Of a DNA stretch of 64,000 nt, positions 45,001-60,000 are shown one piece after another; position 1 is the stretch's first letter, and the number at the start of each line of letters is the position of its first letter. The translations under genes and the position numbers were made by a program. Source of the DNA: Mactra quadrangularis (lineage: Eukaryota > Mollusca > Bivalvia > Venerida > Mactridae). Below the pieces are notes generated by a model. That model was not told where the DNA came from. It saw nothing but the letters and a program-made list of their open reading frames with translations, and ran no database searches. The stretch lies in NCBI GenBank assembly GCA_025267735.1, contig CM046298.1:43733883-43797882 (forward strand), written 5' to 3'.

Positions 45001-48000
45001 TAGGTCTATTGATTTCTTTTGACATCATGTATGTTGAATTTTAATTGAATACTGTGTAATCGTATATATTTATTGTGGAGGGTTTTACTTATTTATTATT
45101 GTTATTATTAATTCTTTTGTACAACGCCATTGAATATTTAAATTAGAAATAGGCATTTAATCAAATGAAAAATTTGAAGTTTAAGATTTAAGTTTTTCTT
45201 TCCGAAGTATAAATGCATCTTTGTTTCATTTCAGGATTACAGCCCTGTGACACCATATTCTCAAATACCGTCTCAACAACAACGACCTTCCTCACAGGAA
45301 GCAATTAAACCCTCCAGCAAAGCAGTATGGGTATGACCTTTACCCTTAGATGACCTTGAACTAAAGCATGAACTTTGACCCTTGAATAATTACATTCCAA
45401 ATGTCCTTGGAGAATGCTGTGAAGAGAATGTACAATATTCCTGGATGTTTTCATACATAATATCTTCAATGGCATGTTTAGGCCATTATAAAATTATTGC
45501 TGGATTATCAGGCCTGATCATCATAGATGTTTTTTACATCATCAACTTTTTTAAAACCATTTTTGTTAAACATTTCATGTCTATGTTGACTTGAGGTCAA
45601 GATCCTTAGCCAGTATCACATGTTTAAGCTTCGTACATGTACCGTACCCATCAAAAATTTGGAGACATTTTCACTTGGTATACTTACAGAATAGCTTTTA
45701 TCTAAAATTTGAAGATTGTTTATTGTGAAATGCTGAATAGTTTTGCTTTATTTTTTGGTTATCATTCTAATAATAACTGAGACTACCAAAATAGCATAAA
45801 AGTTTTGTAATTGAAAACAATTACAATAAACATTGTTTTGGTGGCTTTAGGAAGTCAGATGCTAAATCTTATGAATGTGTTGCATTCATGAAATTTGTTT
45901 TTGTTTTATCACAAACAATTCTTAAATATACTAAAAGTAATGATTCTACAAAAAGAATCATCACTATTCAAGAATTGTAGTAAATTTCTTGTGTCTCCAA
46001 ACTTTTGGTGGGTACTGTATTTTTATGTATGAAAAAGAATTGCTGTATAAGTAGTTTTTCTACTATCTTCAAAATTTTGAGGGACCTACAGAAACATTTT
46101 ATTAGTAGAAGTTTTTTGTGAAACTTTTTTTTACTATTTCTTGAGTTTTTTGTCTAGTGACAGAAATAATATAAGAAAAAATACATAGAACAAATAATTT
46201 AAACAAAGAAAGATGAAAAGATTAACATAGTTGACCAAACAGCAGTTTGTATGTTTCTCATAAGAATGCCCTATTAAAATTGTTTGTCAATTAAATAAAG
46301 TAGTATTGTATTGCTATTGTAATTTGAATGGTTGGTGCAAAACTAGTTTAAATACATTTAATTAAAGAAAGATGTAGACCAGTTTAGTGTTAACCCATCT
46401 AAGTACCTGATAAAGATTTTAATGGCATGTTCCAGTGTTTATTTTTCAGGCCATTTTGGGGCCGAAATTGGGCCCCATTCCCCTCTCCAAAAAGTATATA
46501 TTTTTCCCCTTTCCAGGTAAAAAATTCCCCTGTCCGACTGTCCTAAAACTTTTGTACTTTTTGTAGCATTTTTGCCCATTCCTCAAGCATTACAGAGAAA
46601 TCATAGATGAATATATAGGTTCAATAGTTGAAATTTCATGAAAGTAGGCAGAATTTTTTCCCCCTAATTTCATTTTTGTCATGGTTTTCCCCTCAAAAAG
46701 GGCCCGCCACCTTTCCCCTATGAGTGAAAATAAACACTGTGTTCCATGGTATGTCAGTGGTAAAACATCAATAACTTAATTCAATATTTCAAAATTTGAA
46801 GACTGCTGAAATTTTACTACGCAATAGTAAAAAGTCACCTTAGTTTTGAAAAAAACTAGAACTTGGACCTCCGCAGAAATGTTTCATTCATATGGTAAAT
46901 TAGAAATTGACCCCAGCCCTTGAATATTAATAGATAATCAAGCATTAAATTCATTATGACCTGTTTGACTTACATTTTTATATATTTATAACAAACTGTC
47001 TATATAATATTGTATGTTGTAGTTTTGTTGTGATCATTATTATGTATGTAGCTATGCTGAAAAATGTGCAACATTTGATTAGGCATTGAAACAAGGTATG
47101 TGTTTCTGGTTGGTCCCTGGTGATAGGGTTGGAAATTTACTTGTTTATTTTAGTTTATAGAGCCAAATCAAAATAGTGAGATGAGTGCTATATCTCAACA
47201 TTATATGCAGAAAAAAAGGGGTTTTGAAGATTTTGCCAGGTTAAGTTTGGTGCCAGAAACACAGAACTTCTTTCCAGGCCCCTGATTTTTTAGTTGCATA
47301 ATTTGCATTGCATGTTGTAAACTAATTGTTTTACAATGAAACTTGGTTATAACATACTCTATTATAACATACACTCGACTATAACTTACCATTTTTTCTT
47401 GTCCATATTTCATACCTATATTTTCTATGTAAAATCAGCTTGGTTATACCATATTTATATATCACGTACCTCGGTTATAAAATTCTTTTTTTAGGGCATG
47501 ACCAGTATTATGTCATAATGACTGAGTTTTTACAGTATATGTCTTAAGTCTTTGAATTAGATTGACAGTTTTTGTAAACAAGGTAATTTGAGAAATCTGT
47601 GTACTCTAAAATTTCATTAATTCTGAACAATTTTCTCAGAAATGCTTTGTATATCCTAATGCAAAAAAAAATCTGAAATTTCCAAAAATTTAAAAAGTAC
47701 AATTATTTTGTATCCAAGGTGTTTATTAGGAGATCCTTCATGAAAAAGAACAACTTCAGCTCTCACCCTTGTTTTTCTTCTACAATTTTTCTTTCTTTTT
47801 CAATGCCTTAACTTAAGTTCAAGTTGTTTTCGTAACAGAATCTCTCTGTAGCATATTTCTCAAAATATGTTGTATTGATAATTATGATACTGTTATGCCT
47901 CAGTCCCATAAAATCATGGCTTGTTGCGGACCCGTACATGCAGACAGCCGTAGGCCATGGCAAGCCTTGCGTATTAAGGTGAGGGTATGCACATGGTACA

Positions 48001-51000
48001 AAACAACACACACGTAGGGAGCCATAGCTGGAAGATATGCAAGTTTAATTCATACTATGTCACGATTTTGTTCACAATTTGACTTTGAAACTGATACGTG
48101 TATCCTGAGCTCATCTAACGGACCCTGGTAAAAACGTAATAGTCTGTACGAGTACGCATGAGTTTGTACGGGTCCTTGCGTAGTTTGATCGCATGGTGCC
48201 CTTACGGCTATTTTTAAGTTTATGGGACTGTAGCATTACCTGACTAAATATTCCACTCACTTTTTAACCCAAATCTGACTTCATATTTTATGTGTTTTAT
48301 ACTTGGAAACAACAACAAAAATCATATTGTTGTAAATAGTGCATTATCAAATAGAAAGGTTACCAAATCAAAACTGGTTAACAATAAAACCTGTACTAAC
48401 ACGCAATTTTGATGTACGATCATTTATTAAAGTTATTTGGGGGGGAATATGCTGCTTAAAATCAGTATAATCCGGATATGTGTAATAATTTTTTTCAATG
48501 CATGTTATACTGAAGTGTGTGAAATATCAGATTGCAGTTATCACTATCTGTAATATTTTCTAACCATGTGAATGTTTAACTTAATATACCATCATAGTTT
48601 GTTTTATCTTTCTTGTTGCATGATCTTTAACTATGATCTCCATTACTTTGATCACATGACCAATATGGCGACCAGTCGAAATTTATTTTTTCTGTGGGAG
48701 AATATTTATATATATTTAATGCATGTTCTTTTTGGTGTAAAGATGTTTGCTTTTAAGCAATATAGTTCTTATTTGGAATTCAAATTGATGGTTTTCTCCA
48801 GGTGAATTAGGTTTGTTTGTACCGCATGCATCGGAGCAGAATGAAGTTATTATACACATTATTGCTGAAAAGTATGTTACATCTTTTTGTTCTGTGCTTA
48901 CATACTTTTATTTCAACTTTGTACAAGTACATCCGGTACAAACAAAGTTTTTTCAGGTGAAGGTTTGATTCAAATCTATTTCAAATATACATACAGGCTT
49001 GTGTTAGTATGAAACAGTGCACATTTTCACAAAAATTCTTACAAAAAAATTATCTTAAGTCAATTTTAAAATTTTGCAGTTCTAAGTCAGAAGGATAGAT
49101 ACGATATTCAAAAGGTAAACAATATTCTACATAATTCAATCATATTTGGAATTGATTGACCAAAAAATGACAGTATCATTATTGTTTCTTGCTTTTGACT
49201 TGTAACGACAATATTTATGGTAAGATTTTTTGTGAAAAGCTCCACTGAAAGTAAAAAGCAACATATGTTTGTTGTTTTTTTTTTAATTTATGTAGGCCTA
49301 CAAGGTCATATGCAATTAACTGACATTATTATAATTACTATTTTATTATTATAATTATTATTGTACTGTGAGGGAGGCTGACATGGTCTGTTTCCCTGTA
49401 GAAAAGTATACAACCTTAGTTTGATTTTATAAAACATAATTTGCTCAAAATGACTTGTATAACCATAGTTTTATAATATTTTAAGGACATATGTAATGAT
49501 TGTGTATGTGATGCATCTAACATTTTTAAATACTGAATATATTTTTTAAAAAACTACTTTTAAAATTTTAAATAATTCCCCATGTGAGTTAGAGTCAGTG
49601 AAAAGAAAACATACTGATACTAGAGCTTTGTTCAGTACTGGTATTTTGGGAAAGGGACATGGGGCTCATTTTATATACATGTATAAGCATTCTGGAAAAT
49701 TTCATTGATAGGGCCATCATAGGCCATCATGAAGCAAAATTCAAGTTAAATACAAAATTTTAGGAAAAAAGGATTATTTCAATGAAATTTCATAAAAGAA
49801 AAGGCCTGTAAACAGCCCTGTTTTATAACTGTTAGAAAGGTGCTATGATACAGTTAACCCCCTTATTATAAGAGCTGTACACTAATGTTTTAAAATATGA
49901 AGGTCCTCAGCTTCAATCCTAGTTCAGATCTCAGATTTAATACACCAAGTCATGTCATACTAATGTTGTATCATATAACTACATAGATCTTTGCTAAAAT
50001 TCAATCTGATTGTATAGCTGAGGTTAAAAAGGGGTTTTGTGTTTCCTTGGGGTGTTTTTAGTATATATATATGTTTATTAGCTATCGGCTAAGTTTAGCA
50101 TTTGGACATTTCCATAGAATTATTTCATGGCAAAGACAAAAATACAAACTTTATACATTACATCAGGGACAGAGAATCTACATAAAAAATAACAGGATAT
50201 CTATGAATAGAATTAACTGAATATATATGAGAAATTATACAATAATTAATCATCCAAAACATTATACATTTTCCAAAATATTTTTACGTTTTTTAAGACT
50301 TTCTGAAATAAATTTGGCAGAATGTTTATTTATGTTTATTGCTAGGGTTGGGCCAATATATACTTTTTCTTAAAAATCAATGTAAATAGTATTTTTTATA
50401 TTGCCAATAGGTTCATATTGCTTAAATATGGTAAGATCAGGAATTCAAAATAAGTATTTCGGTTGGAACAGTCCATTTTTTTCAAAATGGCTACCAAAAA
50501 AATAAGAAAAAAATGACATATGTCATTATAATAATAAAATTTTTGCAACAAAGTGTAGATTTTTATGCATTTATTGATTTTACAAATGCAAAGGGCATAT
50601 TTGAAACATATTTTAGCTCTTTATTTTTAGTTCAGATGTGTCATTTAAGCAAAATACCCCCGACATACTAGAAAATCATAATTTTTACTGAAAACAAGTA
50701 GCAGAAAATTTTGCTGATTATTTCTTAAATAAAATTTCAAAAATTAGAGAATCCTTGCAGCAGTTTCCAACTTAATCACCCCTACAGATCACTTAATCAC
50801 CCCAACAGAAGGATGTACCTAGTGTTGACCATTTTAAGGATTTTACCATAGTGAATAGAAGAGGTCAGAGATCTTATATGTGATTTAAATGCCAAATGAT
50901 CTTAACTAGACATATTGCCAACGAAATTGCTGAAATGTTATCTACAAGAACTATTACTTCTAATTACTCATTTAATAAATATATTATTGAAACATTGTGT

Positions 51001-54000
51001 ATATCCATGCAAGTGGAAAGAGGCAATTTTTAAGCCTCCTCTAAAGATGGTGGGTCTGGATCTGGGATATGCTAACTATAGACCGACTAGCAATCTGTCC
51101 ATTTTATCTAAAGTAATTTAAAAGGCTACTTCAAATAGGTTGAATTCTCATGTTGATTAAAATTATCTTCTACCAAAAAATCAGTCTGCATGTAGATCTT
51201 TTCAATCATGAATGTGAGTCAGGCCTTCTTAGATTAGTTAATAACCAGTACCGGGTGGTGTAGACAAACTTGAAATAACGGCGTTAAAACCTATTGATCT
51301 GAGAGCTGCATTTAACACTGTTGATCATGACATTTTATTTGAAGTACTTAACAATCATTATGGAATACGTAATAATACATTTCACTGGATTGACTCATGT
51401 CTTCGTCCACGTGCATGTCGAGTCAATGTCAATACTAGTTTATCAACTGATCGTCCATTAGATTGCAGTGTTCTACAAGGTAGTTGTCTGGGTCCGTAGT
51501 TTTATCTTACTCATGCAGGAACCTTATATGATGTCATTCCATCTGATATAACAGTACACGGTTTTGCAGATGACCACGCTGTCAATAAAAGATTCTGTTC
51601 TGAACAATTAGAATGAATAAGCAAATGCCATTTCTGATCTTGAAGAGTGTGCCATAATGATAAATTCACGGATGAATGCATATAAATTAAAAATGAACAA
51701 TTCAAAGATTGAGATTTTCATGTTTGAATGCAAAGCACACCTGAATAAATGTTTAACCTAGTCAGTCAATATAACTGGTGTAACTATAAATCTGTGAAAA
51801 CTATTCGGTATTTAGGGGCCTTTCTGGGTGAAACTTGCAACTTTAAAGATTACGTCATAACAATAAGTAGAACTTCCATGTTTACTTATTTACGTAATAT
51901 AATTATAATAAAATATTTGGATAAAGATGCAACAGAAACACTAATACTATCTTTAGTTACGTCCCACATCGATTACAGTAATCTGATCTTGTATGGAATC
52001 TCAAAATGTGATATATGCATGAATGAAATTTCAGCAAATTCAAAACATGTGCGCCAAACTAGTATTAAGGTTTTAAAAATCAGAAAGTTCAAAAGAAACT
52101 CTGTACTCACTGCACTGTCTACCAGTCAAAGCCAGAATCAACTTTAAAATATGTACTTTCATGTACAACTGCTTTACTGAAATTGCACCTGCATATCTGA
52201 TTTAAATTCTCCAAAAGCCTGTACAAGGGAGATCTGGTCTTAGATCTGCAAAATCCAAAGACCTAAATTTTGTGGTCCAACTAAATAAGAAAAACATTTG
52301 AAGTGACAGAAGTATTACAGTAGGCCCCATGCTGTGGAATAAGCTACCAAATGGTGTAAATTATCTCCTACTTTGGATGTTTGAAGCACTACTGCTTAAA
52401 AATAATGGATCCTTTAAAAGCTAATGTTTCGACACTTTAGGGAAATGTTTGGTTAACAGTGGCTTTATGTTTCACTGTTCAGGACAAGTCTGGTTAACAG
52501 TAGCATCATGTTAGACTGTTCATGACACATTTTTTCATAATCACATATATAAAAAAATTTGCTGGCTATATGTCTAGCTCAGATGATTTGGCATTTAAAT
52601 CACATATAAGATCTCTGACCTCTTCTATTCACTATGGTAAAATCCTTAAAATGGTCAAGACTAGATACACTTTTCAGTTGGGGTCAGTAAGTTGGAAACT
52701 GCAGCAAGGATTCTCTAATTTTTGAAATTTTATCTAAGAAAAAGTGAGCAAAATTTTCTGCTACTTGTTTTCAGTAAAAAATGATATTTTGCTTTAATGA
52801 CACATCTAAACTAAAAATAAAGAGCTAAAATATGTTTCAAATATGCCCTTTGTATTTGTAAAATCAATTAATGCTTATAAATCTACACTTTGTTTTAAGA
52901 ATTTACTATTATAATAGCATATGTCATTTTTATCCTTTTTTGTCGGCCATTTTGAAAAAAATGGACTGTTCCAACCGAAATCAAAAAATATTTTTGAAAT
53001 TTTTACCGAATTTGTTCCTAATGCAATAAATGGCAATGGAAAAAATACTATTTAGAAAAAAAATCAGATTGGCCCACCCCTATTATAGCTGGTCCCAGTT
53101 TCAAATACTGTTCAAGCTACCGACTTAAAACTTTCCAGATGGATAGCTTTCATAGTAGAGAAATAAAGTGCACAAGAACCATAACTCTTCTCTACGTGAT
53201 TTTAGAGTGATTGCCCTTTGTTGCATTTTCTTATCTGAAGCATAAGTCCAATTCTACTCAACCGTCTGACTTGAAACTAAACAAGTGGATAGATTTCATA
53301 GAGAGAAGTGCAGTGCACAAGAAGCATAACTTTTGTTGAACAACAAATCTGACTCCCAGGATTCTAGATATATTTTCTGGCGCTGGTCATGCAGTGATTT
53401 TTCTATAATTTAACACCCTGTATTGTTGAATATCCTGGTAGTTTAAGTCATGACCTTTGACAACCTCACTACCGCTGGTTCTGCCCAGTAAAATAAATTC
53501 TGGCCTAAGCTTATACATGTAATGTAGAAATCTTGTATATTCTTCAACATTTTATGACCTATAGTGTACATTGGTTCATAATTTATCCAAGAACTAATTG
53601 CTGTTAGTTTGGTCCTTAAAGCCCCATTATCAAAAGTATCAATGTTTTTGGACAGCAAAGAAAATCAACATTTGTCTATTTTAAACACCTCTAATTAACA
53701 AGATTTTTTAATTAAACACAATAATGCTCTAATATTTTTATGATATTTATTGCATTTCAAAGTGAAAGTAGACCAAAACCGAAAGTAGAATTTGGTTGTC
53801 AATATTTGAAACAATAGTTTTGATCACAGTATGTTTCAGATAAAGTCTTGTTATAGAAAAAAAACTGCTCCAGATTACATAATTAAGCTCTAAGAATATT
53901 TTGGATCAGGTATATTGAACATCTACGTATAAATAAATATAGTGTGCTCATATAAAAGTACCCCAAGTTTTTAAGAAATGGACATTTTGTCAAATTCAAA

Positions 54001-57000
54001 TTTAAAAAGCAGAATGGTTTGAACTGTTAATTGTGTCTTTAATGCATGTTATATTTTGATAACATCATGGTTGTAAAACAGTTTTCAAGTTGACTGTTGA
54101 TGAATACATCGTCATATAGTGGCTTTAATGATTAGTATAACAAATTGCATGAAGGTATCAATACTTTCCACTTCTTTCCAATTTTCATCTGGGACGGTTT
54201 GCTTCAATTGAGGTTATACATTTATTTCTAATGATCAGTTAGTTGTAGAACAGAACAGAACATATCTTTTATTTTGTCACAGTTTACAGAGTAAATACAT
54301 GTGAACAAATTTTAACATAAATACATGAATACAACATGACGGTACAATTTCAAAAGTTAAGAGTAGATCTTTATAAGTATAAACATGATAAATGCAAGTT
54401 ACAGGACTGTCAAGTGTGGGGATGGTGGTGCAAAAATACAAGAAAATACTTCAAATAAAAAATACTATTGTCCTAGATTTGTGCGACTGTTTAAAATGTT
54501 TAGTAATAAGATCAGTGTATTGGAGCGAGTGTGTACTCCTATTTTGTCGAATGTAAACACCAAGTATATCCAGCGTGATTTTATGTAGTTCTTGCCTTAA
54601 ATAGAAATACTGTTGATGCTGCTGATCTTTTTAAACCATACTGATGTATAAAACTAGTAAATTAACTTACTCATTATTAATTACTCACCTGTACATAAAA
54701 TGTTGAAATTATTGTGTTGGGTAGGGGGCTGGCACTGTTCTAAGTAAAAATGCTTTGTATACATACTAGTATAAGGTATGTTAATGAATGAAAAATGATT
54801 GTGTTGCCCGAGTTCAATGAGTGGCCAGTTTCTTCATTATAATTTTTCTATTTCACACATTTATACATGCATTTATACTTAACACATGGCTCTCCCAATT
54901 GACACCAACATTGTTTGCATATGCCAAAATTGAATTAACTGGCAGATTTCAAATGTTATGATCTTTTCACTATAAACGATCCCAATGGTCACATTTATAT
55001 TCAAATTTGATCAGGAGCTTCCGAAAGATAAAATCTTCAGCATGTTTAATAATAAGCCATATAGGGTAAAAAACAAAGTCAAATCAATGTTAGCACTCAA
55101 CAATAGTTGAAAGTTTGCTCCAATTTTCATCAAACTTATGTAATAGGGGGAGAAGAAATCAAATGTGTGATGCAAGGATTGAACTTAGGATCTCCTGCTA
55201 GCAAGTTAGATACTCTGTCACAACTGAGCGAATTAGGCTGATGAATATAACACAATGATTTAAACTTATACTATATATACAGCTCTGCTACACAAAAATA
55301 TTAAGAAAGTTTTTTGCTGTGTTCATGTAAGTGTCATTAGAATAAAAAACTTGGAAAATAGGTCAAGACATTGTCTGAACTTGTTTTGCAAAAATCTTAA
55401 AGATAGATCATACTTATTAACTGAGATGAGTGAATAAGGACTTTCTCGGACCCTTTTGTGTTATTTGTATTCATTTTATCTTTTCTTACTGGCACTTAAC
55501 ATTGTATTGTGAATGCCTATTTGATATTTATGTTATTTTATCTGTATTTTTGTGAATTTTAACTTATTTTTATAAACTTCATATTTTTTTATCTGGGGAA
55601 CTATATCATTTTATATACTAAAGAGAAACTATTATGTTAACTGGACCTTTTTTTCATGTATTATTACCATTACAAATTAGTCAGGACGTTTTATAGGGCC
55701 ACCCATGGCAGGGTCATTTGTAACAGCGCCTCAATACAAAGCATAATTTTGCAGAATTACTTTAAACTTTGTATACTTGTATTATGCCATAACATAATAT
55801 ACAGAGTGCAAGAACCTTAACTCCAACTAGTGCATAGCCGCCCGGATAGCTCAGTTGGTAGCACGCAAGTCTACTGATCGAGGGGTCGTGGGCTCGATTC
55901 CCGGGCGGGGCATACTTTCATGGAGCTTAGTCATGAAATTATTTCTACGGCCATTCTCCCTCCTACCAATGATTTTTAATTATGTAGGGCAGTTGTCAGT
56001 CACTGACGAAAGTATGCGCTTAGTAGTCGGTTAACAGCTAAATCCAGAGATTTAGCCTTTCCGGGAGGAGTGAGTAGGTTGACTGACCGCCGTTATATGA
56101 CCTTATATGTGTTGCTACGGCGTTAAACCAAACAAAAACAAACAAACAAACAAACAAACCACCTAGTGCAGTTTTAGAGTTATAACTCCACTAGGCCTAT
56201 TCTAAAAAATTCTCAGTTTGCCCTTTACCGACCCTAAATTTTGGGTTGGGTCGGTAGGTAGGAAATTTTTTTTTTCAATGATTTACACATGGAACCTAAA
56301 GCAGAAATATTAGTGTAAAGAAACTACTGGAAAGTAATACGATGAATGGTCGTGACCAATTAAAACACACCACATATTTTTCAAATAAAACTTTTTGAGT
56401 CGGCGGCATTGTTTTTTGGTTGGTCGGTAAAGGGCAAACAAACTTAATTTAATATCCGGCTTACTTTTTGTTTTCTATATGAGGCAAAATGGAATGAATT
56501 TAACCTGCATAAATGATGGTTGCACATTGGTTCACCAAGTGGAGCTTATGTTTTATAATATATAATATACTATATCTCGTCTCATAATTATATCCATCAT
56601 TATGTATATGGAACACTGTTTTGGTAATATATTGTTATTTAATGTTGACAGATGTCTTGTAGTGGTGAATTCCAGGAAATATCATTAGGTGAACTGACTG
56701 TCTTTGTATAATTTTGTCGTAAACGGGCATAAATCAAGAAAAAAACAGATATCCAATAATCTTTTTTATATGTTATATCTATGTGCCATCATGCAGCAAC
56801 AGTATTTAAAAATTACTTATGCTGAATTTAGAAATCCATATAAATATTTCAACCATAATGTTAGAGGTGATTTTACATCTTGTTGGCTAAATGCAACTAA
56901 GCTATAACTCTGTTTTTCAAAACTCTTCAGGAGGCCTAAATATGTGTACAATGTATTTTAACAAAACAGGCGTTTTTTTGTTAGAGCAACTATGCCAACT

Positions 57001-60000
57001 ACATGTAGTTCCTTTTGCTCTTAAAATTTTAAACTCTGTCAAATCTTCTTTTTGATGTGTATCATGCCACTTAAAAAGAAAAAACACACAAGAAATGATT
57101 TTTGAAAGAAAATGAGAAAGAACAGTGTTACATTAAGCCAACACTTAATTTATTCTTTTTCACACATTATGAGGAAATACATATCAGATATAAATAGTGT
57201 ATTCCATGTTAGTCTATAAATAGCTTACTCTAGGTTATTATCTTTGTGAGATGGACTATTAACTCAATTGTATAATACTTGGTCTTAATTTGTTACAATG
57301 TAATTGTTAGTAGTTGCAATACTTCTTATATTTTGTATGCTTCTCATTTCTTCCTTTATAAATGACTGTCTCTATATAATTTTTATCACAATAATTTCCT
57401 AGTCATTTATCATTAAACATTCATTCACATCTTTTTATAATCACTGTATTTGTATGTCTTTTTTATTTGAAATTTTTACTTCTCTCTTTATACTGATGTA
57501 CCGGTTGTAACATAGTAGATAACTAAGTTCATATAGTTGTTCTAAGTTTATTTGAAATATGAAAGTGACATGGTGTTACAAAGTTACATATCTGAGTCGC
57601 CCACCGCACAACAATGCGAGCTCTTATATATCGTTTCAAACACAATTGTTTACAATACAGTATTACATTATTAATATACTTTTATAAATATAATTAACAC
57701 TTTGATTTTTATGGTACTTCTGACGTAGATGATTATGTAAAATATTGACCATATATATTGATCTAGGAGTATCTAAGTTAATTGACTGTTGACCTCCACT
57801 GCCCATTTATTAAAACTTATAAGCCATAAAAGTACATACTAATCTGGCTTACTACGTTACACGGGACATAGTATTCATACATTGTATTCAACTATCAATA
57901 GTGCATACATTAACCCCCCTGATTTAAATACTCAATATTTGTACTTAAAATCTGCTATCTACTTTAATTGATCATTAGTACAGAAACATTGTATAAGTGT
58001 TTTAATCAGTGAGGTTAATGTATGTTCCACTGACATTTGAATAAAATTTATCAATACATGAATCAGTCTGTGAAATTTGTGGGTGTCTGGTTGCCTGGGA
58101 CAATTTTTTAGTTTGGGGAACAAAAAATTTATTTAACGGAACCAAAAATCTACTAACAAGATATAGTTCTTGCCACTAAAATGATCTGGGGCCTGTATTA
58201 TCAAGCGTCTTACAATGACAGTAGTTGTAAATCCTTCTATATTGTTATGTTAAATTGTTGTAAGATTTTTGATAATATGCTGCTTGTTTGGGCAACCACT
58301 TTCAAATTCTAATTTTGTAGACTGCATGAATGCATGGTTTCTAACTTTTTCTAATGTTAAAATCTATATTTAAGGGCTAGATGGAAAACTATTGTACATG
58401 TATGTAATACTATACTAGGCCTAATGGTGTGTTCACTATTTCTAGAGGTTCATTTATTATTTCATACATTCCATCAATTTATATTTTATCTTTTCTTTAA
58501 GCTCTCTTTACTTATATTTCCACATAGCAAATGTTTTACTGATTTTTAGGAACGCCAAAATTTTTATTGTTTTTTTCAAATTGACCTCGCCATATATATT
58601 ACATGTTTCTGTATTCATATTGGCTGATTTAATTGATATTTAATTGTTTTCGTTGTCCAATGTAAACAAACTACACAATGTATATATTTGAATGACATAC
58701 ACTGAGACTTACTGATTTAGTGAATGTAACTGACAATAAATAGAGGATATTCGTCAACTTTGGTGTAAGATCGATTTTTATTTCGCCAAGTGAGCTCAGA
58801 AAACATATTTTCACGAGTTGCATAGCCACAAGTGAAAATGTCATTTTCTGAGTTCACGAGTTGAAATAAAAAAAATTTTACTTCAAGGTTGACGAATATT
58901 CTGTTTCTTTCATGCTTAGTTTTGTGTTTTATTTGATGTATTTTACACAAATTATAACGTGACGTCATTTCTACTCGAAAATGACGTCATTTATCTTCTA
59001 ATATGACGTCATGAATGATGAAAATATAAGGTTATATTTCACTACGATGAAAATATAAAATTAATATTTTCATCGTTTATTTTCATCGAATAACACGACA
59101 TTTCACCGTAAAGCATGAAAGAAATAAATTTATACAGATTTTATCTGAAACTATACTTAGTTGAAAATGTATGTTTATATTTTATCTTTAACTTTGTCAT
59201 TTTAATGTATACTTAGCATTGTTGAGAACTATTCATAACCCTTTTTTCAAGAGTGCATAATCAAACTTGGTATATCCAAAATGTATGAAAAAAAAAGTAT
59301 TTTCTACACGAACTGTGTTACTCAAACATTTTTTGCTAATTTCAACATACAAGTCAAATTTTTGTATAAGCTAATTATTTGAGACAGTAATGTTCCTTTT
59401 TCCTGATTATTTTTTTAATGAAGTTTTTACATTGTTAGTTTGAGTAAATCATTCCATATGTACAATCTGACAATAATTATCCTGTTAAATTTCATCAACT
59501 GTTAGTGGTGCATACATTAAGTTTTAAACTGATCATGAGTGTAGAAATACTGTAGTGAGTATTTAAATCAATGGGGTTAATTCATGCACCAATGACAGTT
59601 GAATAGAATATAACACTACCTATTTTTCAAACATTCCATGTTGATGTATGTTCATTAATTATACATGTATACACCATATTGTGATAACTGTAGTTAACCA
59701 AAGGTTTCAATGATATCAATTTTTATGCATACTTGGTAACCTAGGATATTTTTCTCAGTACGGAATGAGGAATATTAGTCAGTTATCCTTCCTTGATAAA
59801 GTCTGAAGCTATCCAATTGGCATGTAGGTTCTATCAGTTGGAATCCTCTGATTTTATCATTATGATAGAAGTCCTATGTAAGGATAGTAAAATATTTCAT
59901 CAAATATCTTTCTTGTTAATTAAGATATTAACACGAGTGGTGCAGTTTAGATAGTTTTTCAACAAAACAATACTTAGCTTGATTTTCAAAAGATTTCGAT

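Noticed and set aside
55836..55910. A functional tRNA gene
   Set aside because: A and B boxes are good, but the same head plus an identical 180-bp body recurs at 3689, 29857 and 37595 with A-rich tails and target duplication, which defines a SINE.
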